Below the pieces are notes generated by a model. It saw nothing but the letters and a program-made list of their open reading frames with translations. It was not told the DNA's origin and did no database searches. Below, in pieces: positions 1-10,016 of a stretch of 25,454 bases of DNA; the first letter of the stretch is position 1, and each line of letters begins with the position of its first letter. The stretch is from Lindgomyces ingoldianus. Its lineage: Eukaryota > Ascomycota > Dothideomycetes > Pleosporales > Lindgomycetaceae. The translations under genes and the position numbers were made by a program. The stretch spans positions 330,986 through 356,439 of the forward strand of contig NW_022985176.1 of assembly GCF_010093535.1 (NCBI RefSeq), read 5' to 3'.

Positions 1-1754
1 GGATGCTCCTCCCCAAGGACCCTCTTGAACGTCTCCATCACTTGCACCTCCAGCTCCTCAGCCTCCTTCCACCGCCCTTGGTTCCTATATGTTGACGCCA
101 GGTTGCCCATGCTGCGCAGCGTGTCTGAATGCTCATCCCCAAGCACCCTTTTTCTCATTTCCGTCACTTGCACCTCTAGCTCTTCAGCCTTCTTCCACCG
201 CCCTTGGTTCCTGCTCGTCGACGCCAGGTTGCCCATGCTGCTTAGCGTGGAAGGATGCTCACTCCCTAGAATAGCTCTTCTAAACTCAAACGTCTGTCGG
301 TGCAGTTTCTCAGCCTTAGGATAGAGCCCTTGAAGGACTAAAACTTCCCCAAGCAGTTCCAGGGCATCAAGCGTGTCAACCTCGTCGTTACCGCCCACTG
401 TTCGGCGACCTTCCACCAATCTGCGAATCACTTCTTCAGCTGACTTGTATCTTCCTTGATCCATGAGCACGTTCCCTAGCTTAGATAGTATGCCCAGGGT
501 CTCGGAGTGGTTAAGCCCGAATAAAGTCTCTGCCCTAGACAGTTCTTCTCGCAGATGCTCTTCGTCCGTCTGTTTGTACCGAGCATGCAGAAAACCAGCC
601 GCAGTATCTAATTGACCTTTATAGCCGCCTGGAATAAGGACTGAGCCTAGAAGGAAGCTTGGAAGAGATCGATAGGTAGGAGCCGGACTTTGCCCAGTGA
701 AAGTGCTGCTCTGCGGCCGAATTATGCTAGCGATTGAAGGTGCAGGAGAGGACTTCTGTGGGTTCGGGGTGATGGAGATACTGTCTCCTGATGAAAGGAC
801 AGGAGTCGCTGCTGAAAATGCGGGACTCCGGGCCGGAGAACCGCGCTCGGAAATAGTTCGACAGTTCACAGGGGACGGGGTGGCTTCGGCATGTTAGTAT
901 CGTATGTAGATGGTATCTTTTACAAAGTAACTTACATGCCGGGGGATCAGGGGTGTACAAGAAGCTTTCAGGGACGTTATTCCGCTTCATCCATCGGTCG
1001 ATCTTCTGCGTCTCCACTGCATTGCCCCTAACGGTAAAGACCAGCTCCTCTTTGTTGACCTCCACGAGTCTCCTTCGCTGCCGTTTCCGGACAATTGCTT
1101 CCATCTCCTCTGGCTTGATGTTTTTGTCCTTACCCCATTGGGTTATGCGTGTTCGATATTGACGTAGCCTGAACCATAATTGTATCAGCACATGAGCGCA
1201 TCTTGCTCTGAAAACAGTGACCTACTCAGCACTGAAGCCAAACTCGTTCTCTATCTTCTTCTTAACTTCTTTCAGGGATAGTCCTTGTGTAACATGGAGC
1301 TCGATGATGCGACCTTTGTACGGCTCCCAGTCCTCGGCGCGCAGTGTTGGAGCCTTCCTCTTTCGTGACCGGCTTGGCGGACCCAGGAAACTTGCAGGTA
1401 TATTCTGTATATTGCTTTCCGAAGCTATTGGAGCTAGATCCACGGAACATGGCGCATGGCTTCCGCCAGTTGTAATCTGCCCTTCTATGGGCCCATCGAG
1501 CCACGCGTAGCTGCTGCGGAGCTCGTAAGTTTGCAACGAGGCGCTGTGACTCGCTAGAGGATATGAAAAATCGGCATCGCGGAAAGCAGGCAAGATGAGA
1601 CTCGAGCGGTGCGTGTTGTTTCTCTCCTAAGCTGTCTGTTAGCAAAATAAACATGTTCTTCGTTGGGAAGCCTTGGCTCTACGTCAAAGCGACGCTGGTG
1701 TGGTAGAGAATGGCTAAGTGAAATCATATATACCGTTAGTGATGACATTCCCAT
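1..1754 (-). CDS. Clr5-domain protein with kinesin-light-chain-type TPR repeats (3' partial, four exons)
   Basis: Proposed exons on the minus strand are 1754-1683, 1626-1226, 1168-936 and 883-1, running off the window; they give 529 codons without a stop. The introns are 56, 57 and 52 nt, start GTAGAG, GTAGGT and GTAAGT, end in AG, and two hold a CTAAC branch site. A Clr5 domain (fungal DNA-binding-like module) spans about residues 116-172 and is split by intron 2; it shows the core LRAEDWEPYKGRIIELHV and, after the splice, LRQYRTRITQWG. A Ser/Pro-rich linker follows, then TPR units from about residue 330. The last two are near-identical 42-residue copies with the motif MGNLAS, RNQGRWK and AEELEVQV, typical of TPR_12. 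Clr5-TPR proteins are common in Pezizomycotina; their function is mostly unknown and a regulatory or NLR-like role is inference. The first exon is the least certain: the Clr5 frame has no ATG of its own and a stop lies just upstream. Confidence 0.82.
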
Positions 1755-2620
1755 ACACCTCTAATGGTATGTGCAATATGTAACTTAGATTCTAGTTAAC
1801 TCACTCTCCCTAGGTTGTTTTATCTTACCACTAAGAATCTTCTCATTATAGGCTCCACTGCCAAATATGTGGCCTTATCGAAAGGCGGCCCAATCTTTTA
1901 AATCTTAAGCGTGTTGAGAGGGGACCAAAGGTTCTGACGGCACAAATGATTGCGCAAATGGAGCTTGGATCCTGATGATGGTGTTTTTCAGCCTTGAACC
2001 AAGAGACTCACCGAAAGCGGAGCTGAGTTTTACCGATTGGTCCGGACAAAAGTACTAATCCTTGGCAGCGCTACGCCCCATTTCATGCAAAAGTACTATT
2101 TCTTAGCGAATGCATCAGTTGGTGGAAGAGCAAAAGTACTATTGCTTAGCGGACATTGAGTTGGTTGAAGAGCAAAAGTACAATTCTAATTGACGCCACG
2201 GCTACAAAGACCCTCGCCCGCCCACCCAGAAGGTCCAAATATTTTGCGCCCTTTCGCAGCCTCTCTCATGCTGTATCCTCACAACTCCGTTTCATCAACA
2301 CTCAACCTTCATCTCAGTCAGCAATGACTCTGAACTGTTACCACAGCTCAACCCCTTTTATGCTTTTGTTATCTTTATTCTCTGCCCCATTCCTCAGTTA
2401 CATTTTGAGCCTCTGACAAGGGATCCACGGCCAACTCATACGGTACCAGAATGGCGTCATTCACATGCAGCGGTAAAACGTTTCTCGTGCGGCGTCTCCC
2501 TAAACAGACGTAGTAACGTTAGCTTCTTCGTTAGTATTTCTTCCAGCCACGTCACAATTTAATTTAATGGCAAATAAACTAGCCCAACAGGAAAACGGAT
2601 ACTCCAACAGCAAGCAATGA
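1755..2620. other. Intergenic region with no convincing gene
   Basis: Base composition is similar to the Clr5 gene, so this is outside the mutated block. It should contain the upstream region of the minus-strand Clr5 gene. A small plus-strand ORF at 2324-2416 (30 codons, hydrophobic stretch MLLLSLFSAPFLSYIL) follows a pyrimidine-rich run and could be a signal peptide exon, but nothing downstream joins to it convincingly. The 42-bp-period repeat is listed separately. Confidence 0.5.
2047..2190. repeat. Degenerate 42-bp-period repeat with CAAAAGTAC core
   Basis: CAAAAGTAC occurs at 2047, 2088, 2131 and 2173, spacing 41, 43 and 42. The third and fourth units also share TTGGTNGAAGAG just before the core, and the second and third share CTTAGCG after it. 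It could be a decayed minisatellite or a cluster of binding sites; the sequence alone does not say which. Confidence 0.7.
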
Positions 2621-3708
2621 TCAACCGAGACACCGCTGAGCGCCTTACCACACAGATATATTTTGTTTCCAGAAGAATATTACAACCCAAACCATTAGGG
2701 ATAGATGCGTTCTCGTTTGGCCGCCTAAGGAAATTCGCGCTTACCAGTCGTTACTCTACGAATCTTGCGGATGCAACCATTACATATTCGTCTGGTGGTC
2801 CTATATCTGTACTCGAGAGGCATATATCCGAGCAGCGTAACAAGGACACCTACAATGCCCACAATAGTTCCGTTGGATATATCGGATTTCTCTGGGAATA
2901 TTTCATGGATGGTATCTGGGACAACTCGTCTCAGCGGCTATGACTATGTTGGGACTATCTCTGTCAACGTTGGCTTACCATTGCCAGGCTGAGTCATCGT
3001 TCCTATCGAAGCCGGTCTCTCCAATATCAAAGACTGGCAACAATATGCTAGGCCCCTACTCTCGGTCGTGTAACTGTGGGCCTCGGCTCTTTCTTCTAGC
3101 GCCCGCCCACCGAGTCGTCACTCTACAATAAGGCGGATTATAAACTTATTGACGCGGCAGTGGAAGTTGTGAACTTGATCCGGGTATAAGGTACACTCCC
3201 TCTGGATGGGATGCAGTCGATTGGGAACTACGTCAGGCCTCCCCCGGTTGTATACGGGAAGCTCGTTCAACGCGCGGTAGAGTTCGAAACGTCGGGATAT
3301 TCTTGATCGCTGCAACTTTGGACTTGTCAGAGCCAGCTCGGATCTAATGCTTTTCTGCGTCTGATGCGTTGTCCACGGAGGTCTATAGGTGTATTGAGCC
3401 CGAATCTGAGAGGACTGTCACGTACTTGTAATTGGAGCGCCGACGTACGCCGTCTTATTGGAGGGTATGCCAAAGTAAGAATAATTGTAGATAGTCAGGT
3501 GCGAATGGCTTCGTTGATGAACTCCCATATCCAACGCTACTCGACTCTTTTTGTCGTGTGCAAAATTCTCTGGATTCTTGGCAATGCCAAGTAACAACTT
3601 TCCCCTCACAAATCTGATAGAAATGCACGTCACTGTACACAGCACTTGATTTCGCGAGCGTTCGCTCGCGAAATCTATAATCAATTCCCTCTGTCGTCGT
3701 TCCAGCAA
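2620..3708 (-). pseudogene. Possible decayed coding region, unidentified
   Basis: No gene can be named here. On the minus strand one frame is open from 3708 to 3118 except for a single TGA at 3415-3417 (about 196 codons in all), and an overlapping frame also reads protein-like between five scattered stops. Further on, 2999 to about 2640 reads from an ATG through two TAG codons (each could derive from CAG by CpA-to-TpA change) into a segment with a likely membrane helix, GTIVGIVGVLVTLLGY, followed by an Arg-rich tail. These pieces may be remnants of one or two genes with introns or nonsense mutations, or may be chance. I cannot separate these and assign no function. Confidence 0.22.
3648..3675. 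repeat. Perfect 13-bp inverted repeat with 2-nt loop
   Basis: The arms are GATTTCGCGAGCG and CGCTCGCGAAATC with TT between them. It is CpG-rich and lies about 45 bp before the switch to AT-rich sequence. It could form a tight hairpin. No transposon end or terminator family is recognised. Confidence 0.85.
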
Positions 3709-3720
3709 AGGAAATGCCTC

Positions 3721-4354
3721 AGCTTAAAAAAAAATTACCGCATTTAGACGTCACCTGACATAAAAATTCACATAAACTTCGGCATAATGTAGCGCTAAAC
3801 TAGACTGGGAAGGAGTTAGGCTAGCCTAGGGACACGCTAAGCCTGATAGAGTTTCTGCTGACTAATATGCCTGGAAGAACCTGTTCTCACCAGCTTGCAG
3901 CGACATTTCACTACCACGCTACATTATTTTAACCTGCTGCTGCTTGATAGTTGCTTAGAATATCATGCAATACCATATAGTTCAGTAGAGCCTTGCAGCG
4001 ACATCTAGGCGTTGAGCTGCAGGTGTTGCGGAGGGTGCTGCAAGATGCTGCCATCAGCTTGCAGCGATAGTTTACTACTGCGCTATATTATTTTAGCGTG
4101 CCTCGGCTTGATAATTGCTTAGAATAGCATAGTTTAGTGCAGCCTTGCAGCGACATCTAGGTGTCGAGCTGCAGGTTTGGAGAGGGTGCTACAAGCAGTG
4201 CTAGCTGGAATCGGTCCAAATCGATTATCCGGAATCACGTGGCGCTATCCTAGATCTAGATCAGATCCATGAATTAATTCAGCGCTAAGGCTAAATAAGC
4301 AACTGTTCTAAATAATTAGTCTTTTACTTAATGTTTTATGCTATTATACTTTTA
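3721..4354. other. AT-rich transition zone before the first retrotransposon
   Basis: Starting with an A-run at 3726, composition shifts to AT-rich sequence that continues to the window end. The zone holds the tandem duplication at 3891-4200 and then a short stretch with CTAGATCTAGATCAGATC at 4251-4268. No gene is visible. The last five bases, TTTTA, are the 5' target-site duplication of the following element. Confidence 0.6.
3891..4200. repeat. Tandem duplication, about 164 + 146 bp
   Basis: Unit 1 is 3891-4054 and unit 2 is 4055-4200. Both start CAGCTTGCAGCGA, share CTTGATA.TTGCTTAGAATA in the middle, then CCTTGCAGCGACATCTAGG, GAGCTGCAGG and GAGGGTGCT. CTTGCAGCGA also recurs inside each unit, so there is a smaller internal repeat. 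It may be the subterminal region of a DNA transposon, but no terminal repeats were found. Confidence 0.8.
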
Positions 4355-4672
4355 TGTCACGGTATCCTCCCCGGATCCTAGACATAACTGTATTAGACGC
4401 GTACTAGAGTATTATTAGTGCACGTCTAACACAAACACAACATAACACAGACATAAACTTAAGCATAAACTGCTTTAACACTAACTAAACCTAAAATAGG
4501 CTTAATTTATACTTAAAGCGCTTAGACTTTTAAGCTAAGTATTTAATTACTAATTTTCTTTTAAACCTTTTTATTCCTTACACAACGTCTTATACTTACT
4601 ATAATACTTTATATAGTAATTAAACTAGACCTCTGTAAAGCTCTATAACTTTACTTATACATAATTATAACA
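4355..4672 (+). repeat. 5' LTR of gypsy copy 1
   Basis: 318 bp. The first half keeps sites such as CACGGTATCC, CCCCGG and GACGCGTAC, while the last 80 bp are almost stripped of CpG and CpA sites, ending ATAATTATAACA. The putative start of R, judged from complementarity to the post-LTR bases, is near 4434. Confidence 0.95.
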
Positions 4673-4684
4673 TTATGTTATGTT
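4673..4684 (+). promoter_or_regulatory. Putative self-priming primer-binding site, copy 1
   Basis: The first 12 bases after the LTR, TTATGTTATGTT, are complementary to the LTR segment AACACAACATAA at 4434-4445 except for one G-to-A change. They bear no TGG and no recognisable tRNA complement. In Tf1/sushi-type elements the 5' end of the transcript pairs with the primer-binding site in this way. The segment is CA-rich, so chance complementarity is more likely than for a complex sequence. Confidence 0.5.
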
Positions 4685-4749
4685 AAAACTTTAGCTAAGA
4701 ATAGCCTTTAAATTTAATCTAATAAGCTTAGTACTTATATAACTTTAAG

Positions 4750-7700
4750 CTATTAAAGTAAGCTAAAAAGCCTTCTAAAAAGCGCTTACTTTATAAAAAA
4801 GCTACTATATTATAAGCTTTAAAGCTTTTTAAAAAGACTTTAAAAAACAGCTTTACATTATTAAGTAGTCTATTTCTGCCTTAACTTTTATTATAGTAGT
4901 AGGAACTAAGAACTTACTAGCCTTAAAGCTTACTTAAAAGTCTAGAAATAGCTTAACTTTTTTCTACTTAACACTGCTTATAACTTATAACCTTTTTAAC
5001 TTAGTAATAAAATCTAACTAACTCTCTAATCCCCTACTGTTTAATAAAAAATAAAAAAACCTACTTTTCTTTTTACACAAGCTCTAATATAAACTTAAAA
5101 GAAATATAGACTAATTTCTTTTTAAATGCTTTTAGTTACTATATGCCTACTTTTAACTTAACTATAATATAACAGCTTTAATTAACTTACTAATAAATAA
5201 AAATATTATTAACTTAAATTAATTTATAGTGTTTTTATAAGTAACTTATAAAGACTTAAATAAAAAGTTAACAGCTCTAAGTTGCTTAAACACCTTATAA
5301 TAAAAAAAAAAAGCTTTACTTTACACTTTACTAAGTTCTGCTAACTTACATTTAATATAAGCTTAAATAAGATAAGTCTAATTACAGCCTTACATAACTC
5401 CCTCTTAACTAAACTGTAACGTGCTATAGTAGAAGAACCCCTTTTAAACAACCTTAATGTGTATGTAAACTTAATTACTACCTATAATAATAACATAAGG
5501 TTCCTCTTTATACAAGCTTTAATACGCCCCTAAACTAGCGCAGTTGCAAATAAAAACTTTAATATAATAAAAATTAATTTAAATTATGCTTTAGTTAGTT
5601 CTAAAAAGTGTAAAAATTATAAAAAAAAAAGTTAATACTTTAAGTGTAGTAAGTATAGTTATATATTTTAAAACTACTTTATTTTTTTTTTAAGTCTGTG
5701 TAAGTAGTGCTGCTAGCACTTATTAAAAATTTTTACTATCTTAATTTTATTTTTATAAAGGCTTTAACTTATATTTAAGCTTTAATCTTTCTTACTACTC
5801 TTAATGTAGCTGCAGCTATAGTAGTAAGAGCCTATAAAAAGGCTTGTTTTAGGGCTAAGTTGCCTTTTAAGACTAATTTAACACTAGATCTTTACTAACT
5901 TATAGGCTAAGTCCCCTACTAATAACTAAAAGTACTAAGTTAATATTTCTATATATTTATAATAAAGAACTATATTAGCTCTAATATAAGCTTTTATTAA
6001 CTTAGAAGTAAATAGCATAAGTTATATTAATAAAAAACTAGCGTGTAAACTAAATTTTTAATTAACACTACTTACTTAAATAATTTACTTAACTAGATTT
6101 AATAGAAAATAACTTAAAAAAAGTTCTATCTTTTATACTATAACTATTATAATTACTTACTAACACTATAAGAAGTAGATTAAGCTCTATGTAATAAACA
6201 TAGAATATTATAACTTAATTCTAGAATAACTATAGCTGTATTAGCATAAGGTTACCTTTAATTACTAAAAGTAAGTTTTAAACTTTAACTTTTTTTAATA
6301 CTAAAATATATGCTTATACTTACACCTAAATAACACCTAAGTAGCACTTAATATAAAAGGTCTCTAGACCTACTTTTTAATAACTTAAAAAAAAACTACC
6401 TAAGTAAAGCTAATAAGCTAGGCCTTTTACTAAAATAAGCTATGTAAAATAATTTAATAACTACTTAAACTTAAGAAAGAAAAAGCTTTTAAAGAATCTT
6501 TACTTACTTAATTTAAACATAAACTAGGACTTAAACAGCAGATAGACATCTGCTATATAAAACCTGCTCTATTTATAACTTTAGCTTAATAACTAGATTA
6601 TAAAATTTACATAGTTATAATTTCTAATATAGACTAAGCTTTAGCTCCCTAAAAACACACTAACTTAAGAATAATAGTCTCTTAAGACTACTATAACTTA
6701 TTATATATTTTCTTTTAAGATAAGTCTAATAAGCTTTTAATATAATATTTATATAATTACTAAATAACTTTTAAGCCTAGTAAATAACCTAGTTATAGGC
6801 TACTATATAAAATGTTGCTAAATAAATTAAAAGTGCTTTAAAAATACCTTAATAAGAACCTAAAAAAAAGTTTATTTAAGCTAGCTTTTTACTAGTAGTG
6901 TTACTTATACTATTTATAAAGAAACTTAAGAGTAGGCTTTAATTCTATGTTAACTACTAAGGACTAAACACTATTACTATTAAAAACTAATACTTAATTC
7001 TTTTTTTATAAAAAACTCTAAGCTAACTAAGTAAAGTAAAGTATTTTATAAAGTTAGATATTATTACTGCTTTTAATAAGCTAAAAATAGTAAAGGGTAA
7101 TAAGTAGCTAATAGTGTTTTAGACTTAATATAAACTATTTAAGTACCTAGTAATGCCCTTTAGCTTAGCTAACACACTTAGTACTTTTTAACATTTTGTA
7201 AACAACTTACTCTAACCCTACCTAGACATGTTCTGCACTATGTATATTAATAATATTTTAATTTACAGTAATAGCCTTTTAAAGCACAAACAGCACGTAC
7301 GCCTAGTGCTAAAAGCTATAAAAGAAGTAAGTCTATAACTTAACATAGATAAATGCAAGTTCTACTAATTAAAAGTTACATATTTAGGATATATAATCTC
7401 TATAAATAGTATTTAAATAGACCTTATTAAGGTTTAGACTATGCTAGATTAGTAATACTTAAAAAATATAAAAAATGTTTAAGCTTTTATAAGATTTACT
7501 AACTTTTACTAATAATTTATTAATAACTTTTTATAGTAAGTAAGCTTTATAATTACACTTACTAAAAAAAAAATTTAATTTAACTTTAACTTAAATTACT
7601 AACAGTTCTTTAACTAGCTAAAAAAAGCCTTTACTAAAGCTTTAATACTCTACTACTTTAACTTTAAACTACTAATACTTGTAGAAGCTAATGCCTTAGA

Positions 7701-9667
7701 CTACATAGTAGTAGGAGTTCTTTTCTAGACTAAGCTAGACAGGACTATTAAGCTTATTACATACTTTTTAAAAAAAAATAAGTTTTATAAAAAGTAATTA
7801 TAAGATCTATAATAAAAAATTACTTACTATAGTACACTGCTTTAAATAATAGCAACCTAAACTAGAAGGTGTAGCGCATCTAATATAAGTTTTATCTAAC
7901 TATAAAAACTTATAGTACTTTATAACTATAAAATAACTTAGCTACTAACAAGCTTATTAGTTTAAATACCTATTTTATTTTAATTTTAAAATTATTTATT
8001 ATTCTAGTTAAAATAAAGAAAAACTAGATACTTTTATAAAGTAATTCTAAAACATCTCTACTTAAAAAGAAGTGTAAAAGGCTTAACACTAAACTCTGCT
8101 TTAACTTAAGCTATTTTTAAACTTTAACTTAAACAAAATAAATTAGATAATTAATTAAATTATTACTAATAAGTATTTAAATAATAAATTTATCTAAAAA
8201 ACCTTAGACCTGCTTTAAAATAGTGCTAGTTAGTTAAAGAAAGTAATACTAGCTAACTATAAAAACTAAAATAGTAAGCTGTATTACTATAACTAACTTA
8301 TAATCTTTAATTTTAATAAACTAAGAATTAAACTACTTTAAATTATACACAACTTGCCTATTAGAGGACACCTAGGCAGAGGAAAGACTCTTAACTTACT
8401 ATAGAGAGAGTACTACTAGCCCTGCATGTTCTATACTGTACGCTAATACATATTATGTTGCTATACTTGCTGTAAAGTAAAAGCCTTTTAAAAAAGGTAT
8501 AATAGCCTGCTTAAACTACTTTTAATTCTTAAATAAGCTTAGAAAAATATATTAATTAATTTTATTATAGACCTACCTTTATCTAAAAGGTACATAAATA
8601 TTATAGTAGTTATTAATTACTTAACTAAGTATTAACACTTAATACTATATTCCTCTATAACTACCTCTAATATAGCCTAGTTATTCTACTAATATGTATA
8701 GGTTTACTATAGCCTGCTTAACACAATTATATTAGATAGAGGTACACAGTTTGTCTTAGCCTTTTAGGACAAACTCTGTAAATAGCTCTAAATTATCCTC
8801 TATCTATTTATAGCTTTTTACTTAGAGACTAATAGCTAGACTAAGAATGTAAACACTATAATAAAATAAGTCCTATAAGTGTACATAAACTACTAGCAAA
8901 ACAACTAAGTAAAATAGTTAGCTATAGCATAGTTTAAAGCTAATAACATAACATTTAAATTAACATAAGTATCTTTATTCTTAGCAAACTATAGATACTA
9001 CTTTTAAATAAGATTTAAACTACTTTTAAATACTCTCTAACTAACTTATTAATTTATATAAGTAATAGATATAAATAAACTTATTAATAAAATTTAAAAT
9101 ATATCTAAATATATTTATAAAAAGCTTACATAGGCTTAAGCTTTTTAACAAGAGTATGTAAACTAATTCTAAACCTCTGCCTCTACATATGCAGCTAGCA
9201 AGAAGGTCTAGCTAGACACTAGAAATATCTAAATAAACTAATAATTAAAGAAACTTAATTAGAAAAACCTTAGCCTTTTTATAGTAGCTTATATAGTTTT
9301 ATTACATGCTTACTAATTAATCCTACCTAACAGCATAAAGATACACCCTGTGTTCTACATATTATTACTGCGCTAAGTAGCCTCTAAATCTAACTATCTA
9401 CCTAAATAGCTAAACCTGCTACCTAAACTTATTATTATAAACAATAAACTAGAATATGTTATAGAAGATGTTAAATAAATCTAGTTTAATAAGAAAAAAT
9501 ATATCTATAAATACCTTATAAAATAGACTAGATATAATAAACTGTTATAGAAACCTGCAGAAGCCCTGCAAAAAAACTCTATAGTAACCTAATTCTACGC
9601 CTAATACCTATCTAAACTAAACCTATACTCTAATAAAGACAACCTAATGCTAGAACTACTAATGTAA
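4750..9667 (+). pseudogene. Degenerate gag-pol of gypsy copy 1
   Basis: The start is approximate. A possible Gag zinc-knuckle remnant lies near 5609-5650. The protease region is at 5999-6031 (reads NLEVNSISYI, aligned to a D-S-G/E type active site). Reverse transcriptase starts LDIITAFNK at 7051-7080, continues LVMPFSLAN, and has YINNI at 7243-7257 where the catalytic YIDDI stood. RNase H (LILVEANALDYIV) is near 7672. The integrase HHCC finger is at 8348-8470, its first Asp at 8570-8572 and ILDRGTQFV near 8729; the catalytic Glu now reads Lys (TKNVN). A chromodomain-like YIYKYLIK lies near 9497, and the frame ends with TAA at 9665-9667. TAG and TAA fill former Gln and Trp positions. The reading frame shifts between protease and RT and again between RT and integrase. 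Confidence 0.9.
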
Positions 9668-9681
9668 AGGATTCCCTTTCT

Positions 9682-9695
9682 AATAAGGGGGGGGG
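9682..9695 (+). promoter_or_regulatory. Polypurine tract, gypsy copy 1
   Basis: AATAA followed by nine G residues, ending three bases (TAC) before the 3' LTR. This is where plus-strand DNA synthesis would start. The same tract is found in copy 2. Confidence 0.85.
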
Positions 9696-9698
9696 TAC

Positions 9699-10016
9699 TG
9701 TCACAGTATCCTCCCTAGATCCTAGACATAACTATATTAAACGTGTACTAGAGTATTATTAGTGCACGTCTAACATAAATATAACATAACATAAACATAA
9801 ACTTAAGCATAAACTGCCTTAACACTAACTAAACCTAAAATAGGCTTAATTTATACCTAAAGTGCTTAGACTTCTAAGCTAAGTATTTAATTACTAATTT
9901 CCTTCTAAACTTTCCTGTTTCTTACACAACGTCTTGTACCTACTATAATACCTCACGTAGTAATTAAACTAGACCTCTGTGAAGCTCTATAACCTTACTC
10001 GTGCACAATTGTGACA
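9699..10016 (+). repeat. 3' LTR of gypsy copy 1
   Basis: 318 bp, matching 4355-4672. Here the first part is the more mutated (CACAGTATCC, CCCTAG, AACGTGTAC), and the last 80 bp are well preserved, with CTCACGTAG, CTCGTGCACAATTGTGACA at the end. This is the mirror of the 5' LTR. Confidence 0.95.

Larger units (their letters stand above)
4355..10016 (+). mobile_element. Full-length Ty3/gypsy chromovirus-like LTR retrotransposon, copy 1 (mutated)
   Basis: The element is 5662 bp with 318-bp LTRs at both ends. Each LTR starts with TGTCAC or its derivative and ends with GTGACA or its derivative, a short inverted repeat. Direct repeats of TTTTA flank it at 4350-4354 and 10017-10021: a perfect 5-bp target duplication proving transposition here. 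Inside, the order is gag, protease, reverse transcriptase, RNase H, integrase, chromodomain-like tail, polypurine tract, which is the Ty3/gypsy order. The coding sequence is destroyed by RIP-type transitions. It lies in the same orientation as copy 2, about 2.6 kb away, with which it is closely similar along its whole length. Confidence 0.96.

Noticed and set aside
697..897. Plus-strand ORF of 66 codons
   Set aside because: Shadow of exon 4 of the minus-strand Clr5-TPR gene, as are the plus-strand ORFs at 25-324, 89-274, 953-1162 and 1217-1510.
1222..1593. Clr5 ORF starting at 1593 as a stand-alone gene
   Set aside because: The codon at 1593 is TTG, not ATG, and the frame ends in an intron. 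Splicing at both ends explains it better.
1262..1654. 130-codon minus-strand ORF
   Set aside because: Overlaps the Clr5 exon in another frame, shows no domain, and its only support is length.
2324..2416. Small secreted protein gene
   Set aside because: Only 30 codons with a hydrophobic run but no good signal-peptide layout; no splice to a downstream exon could be supported. Kept only as a remark in the intergenic entry.
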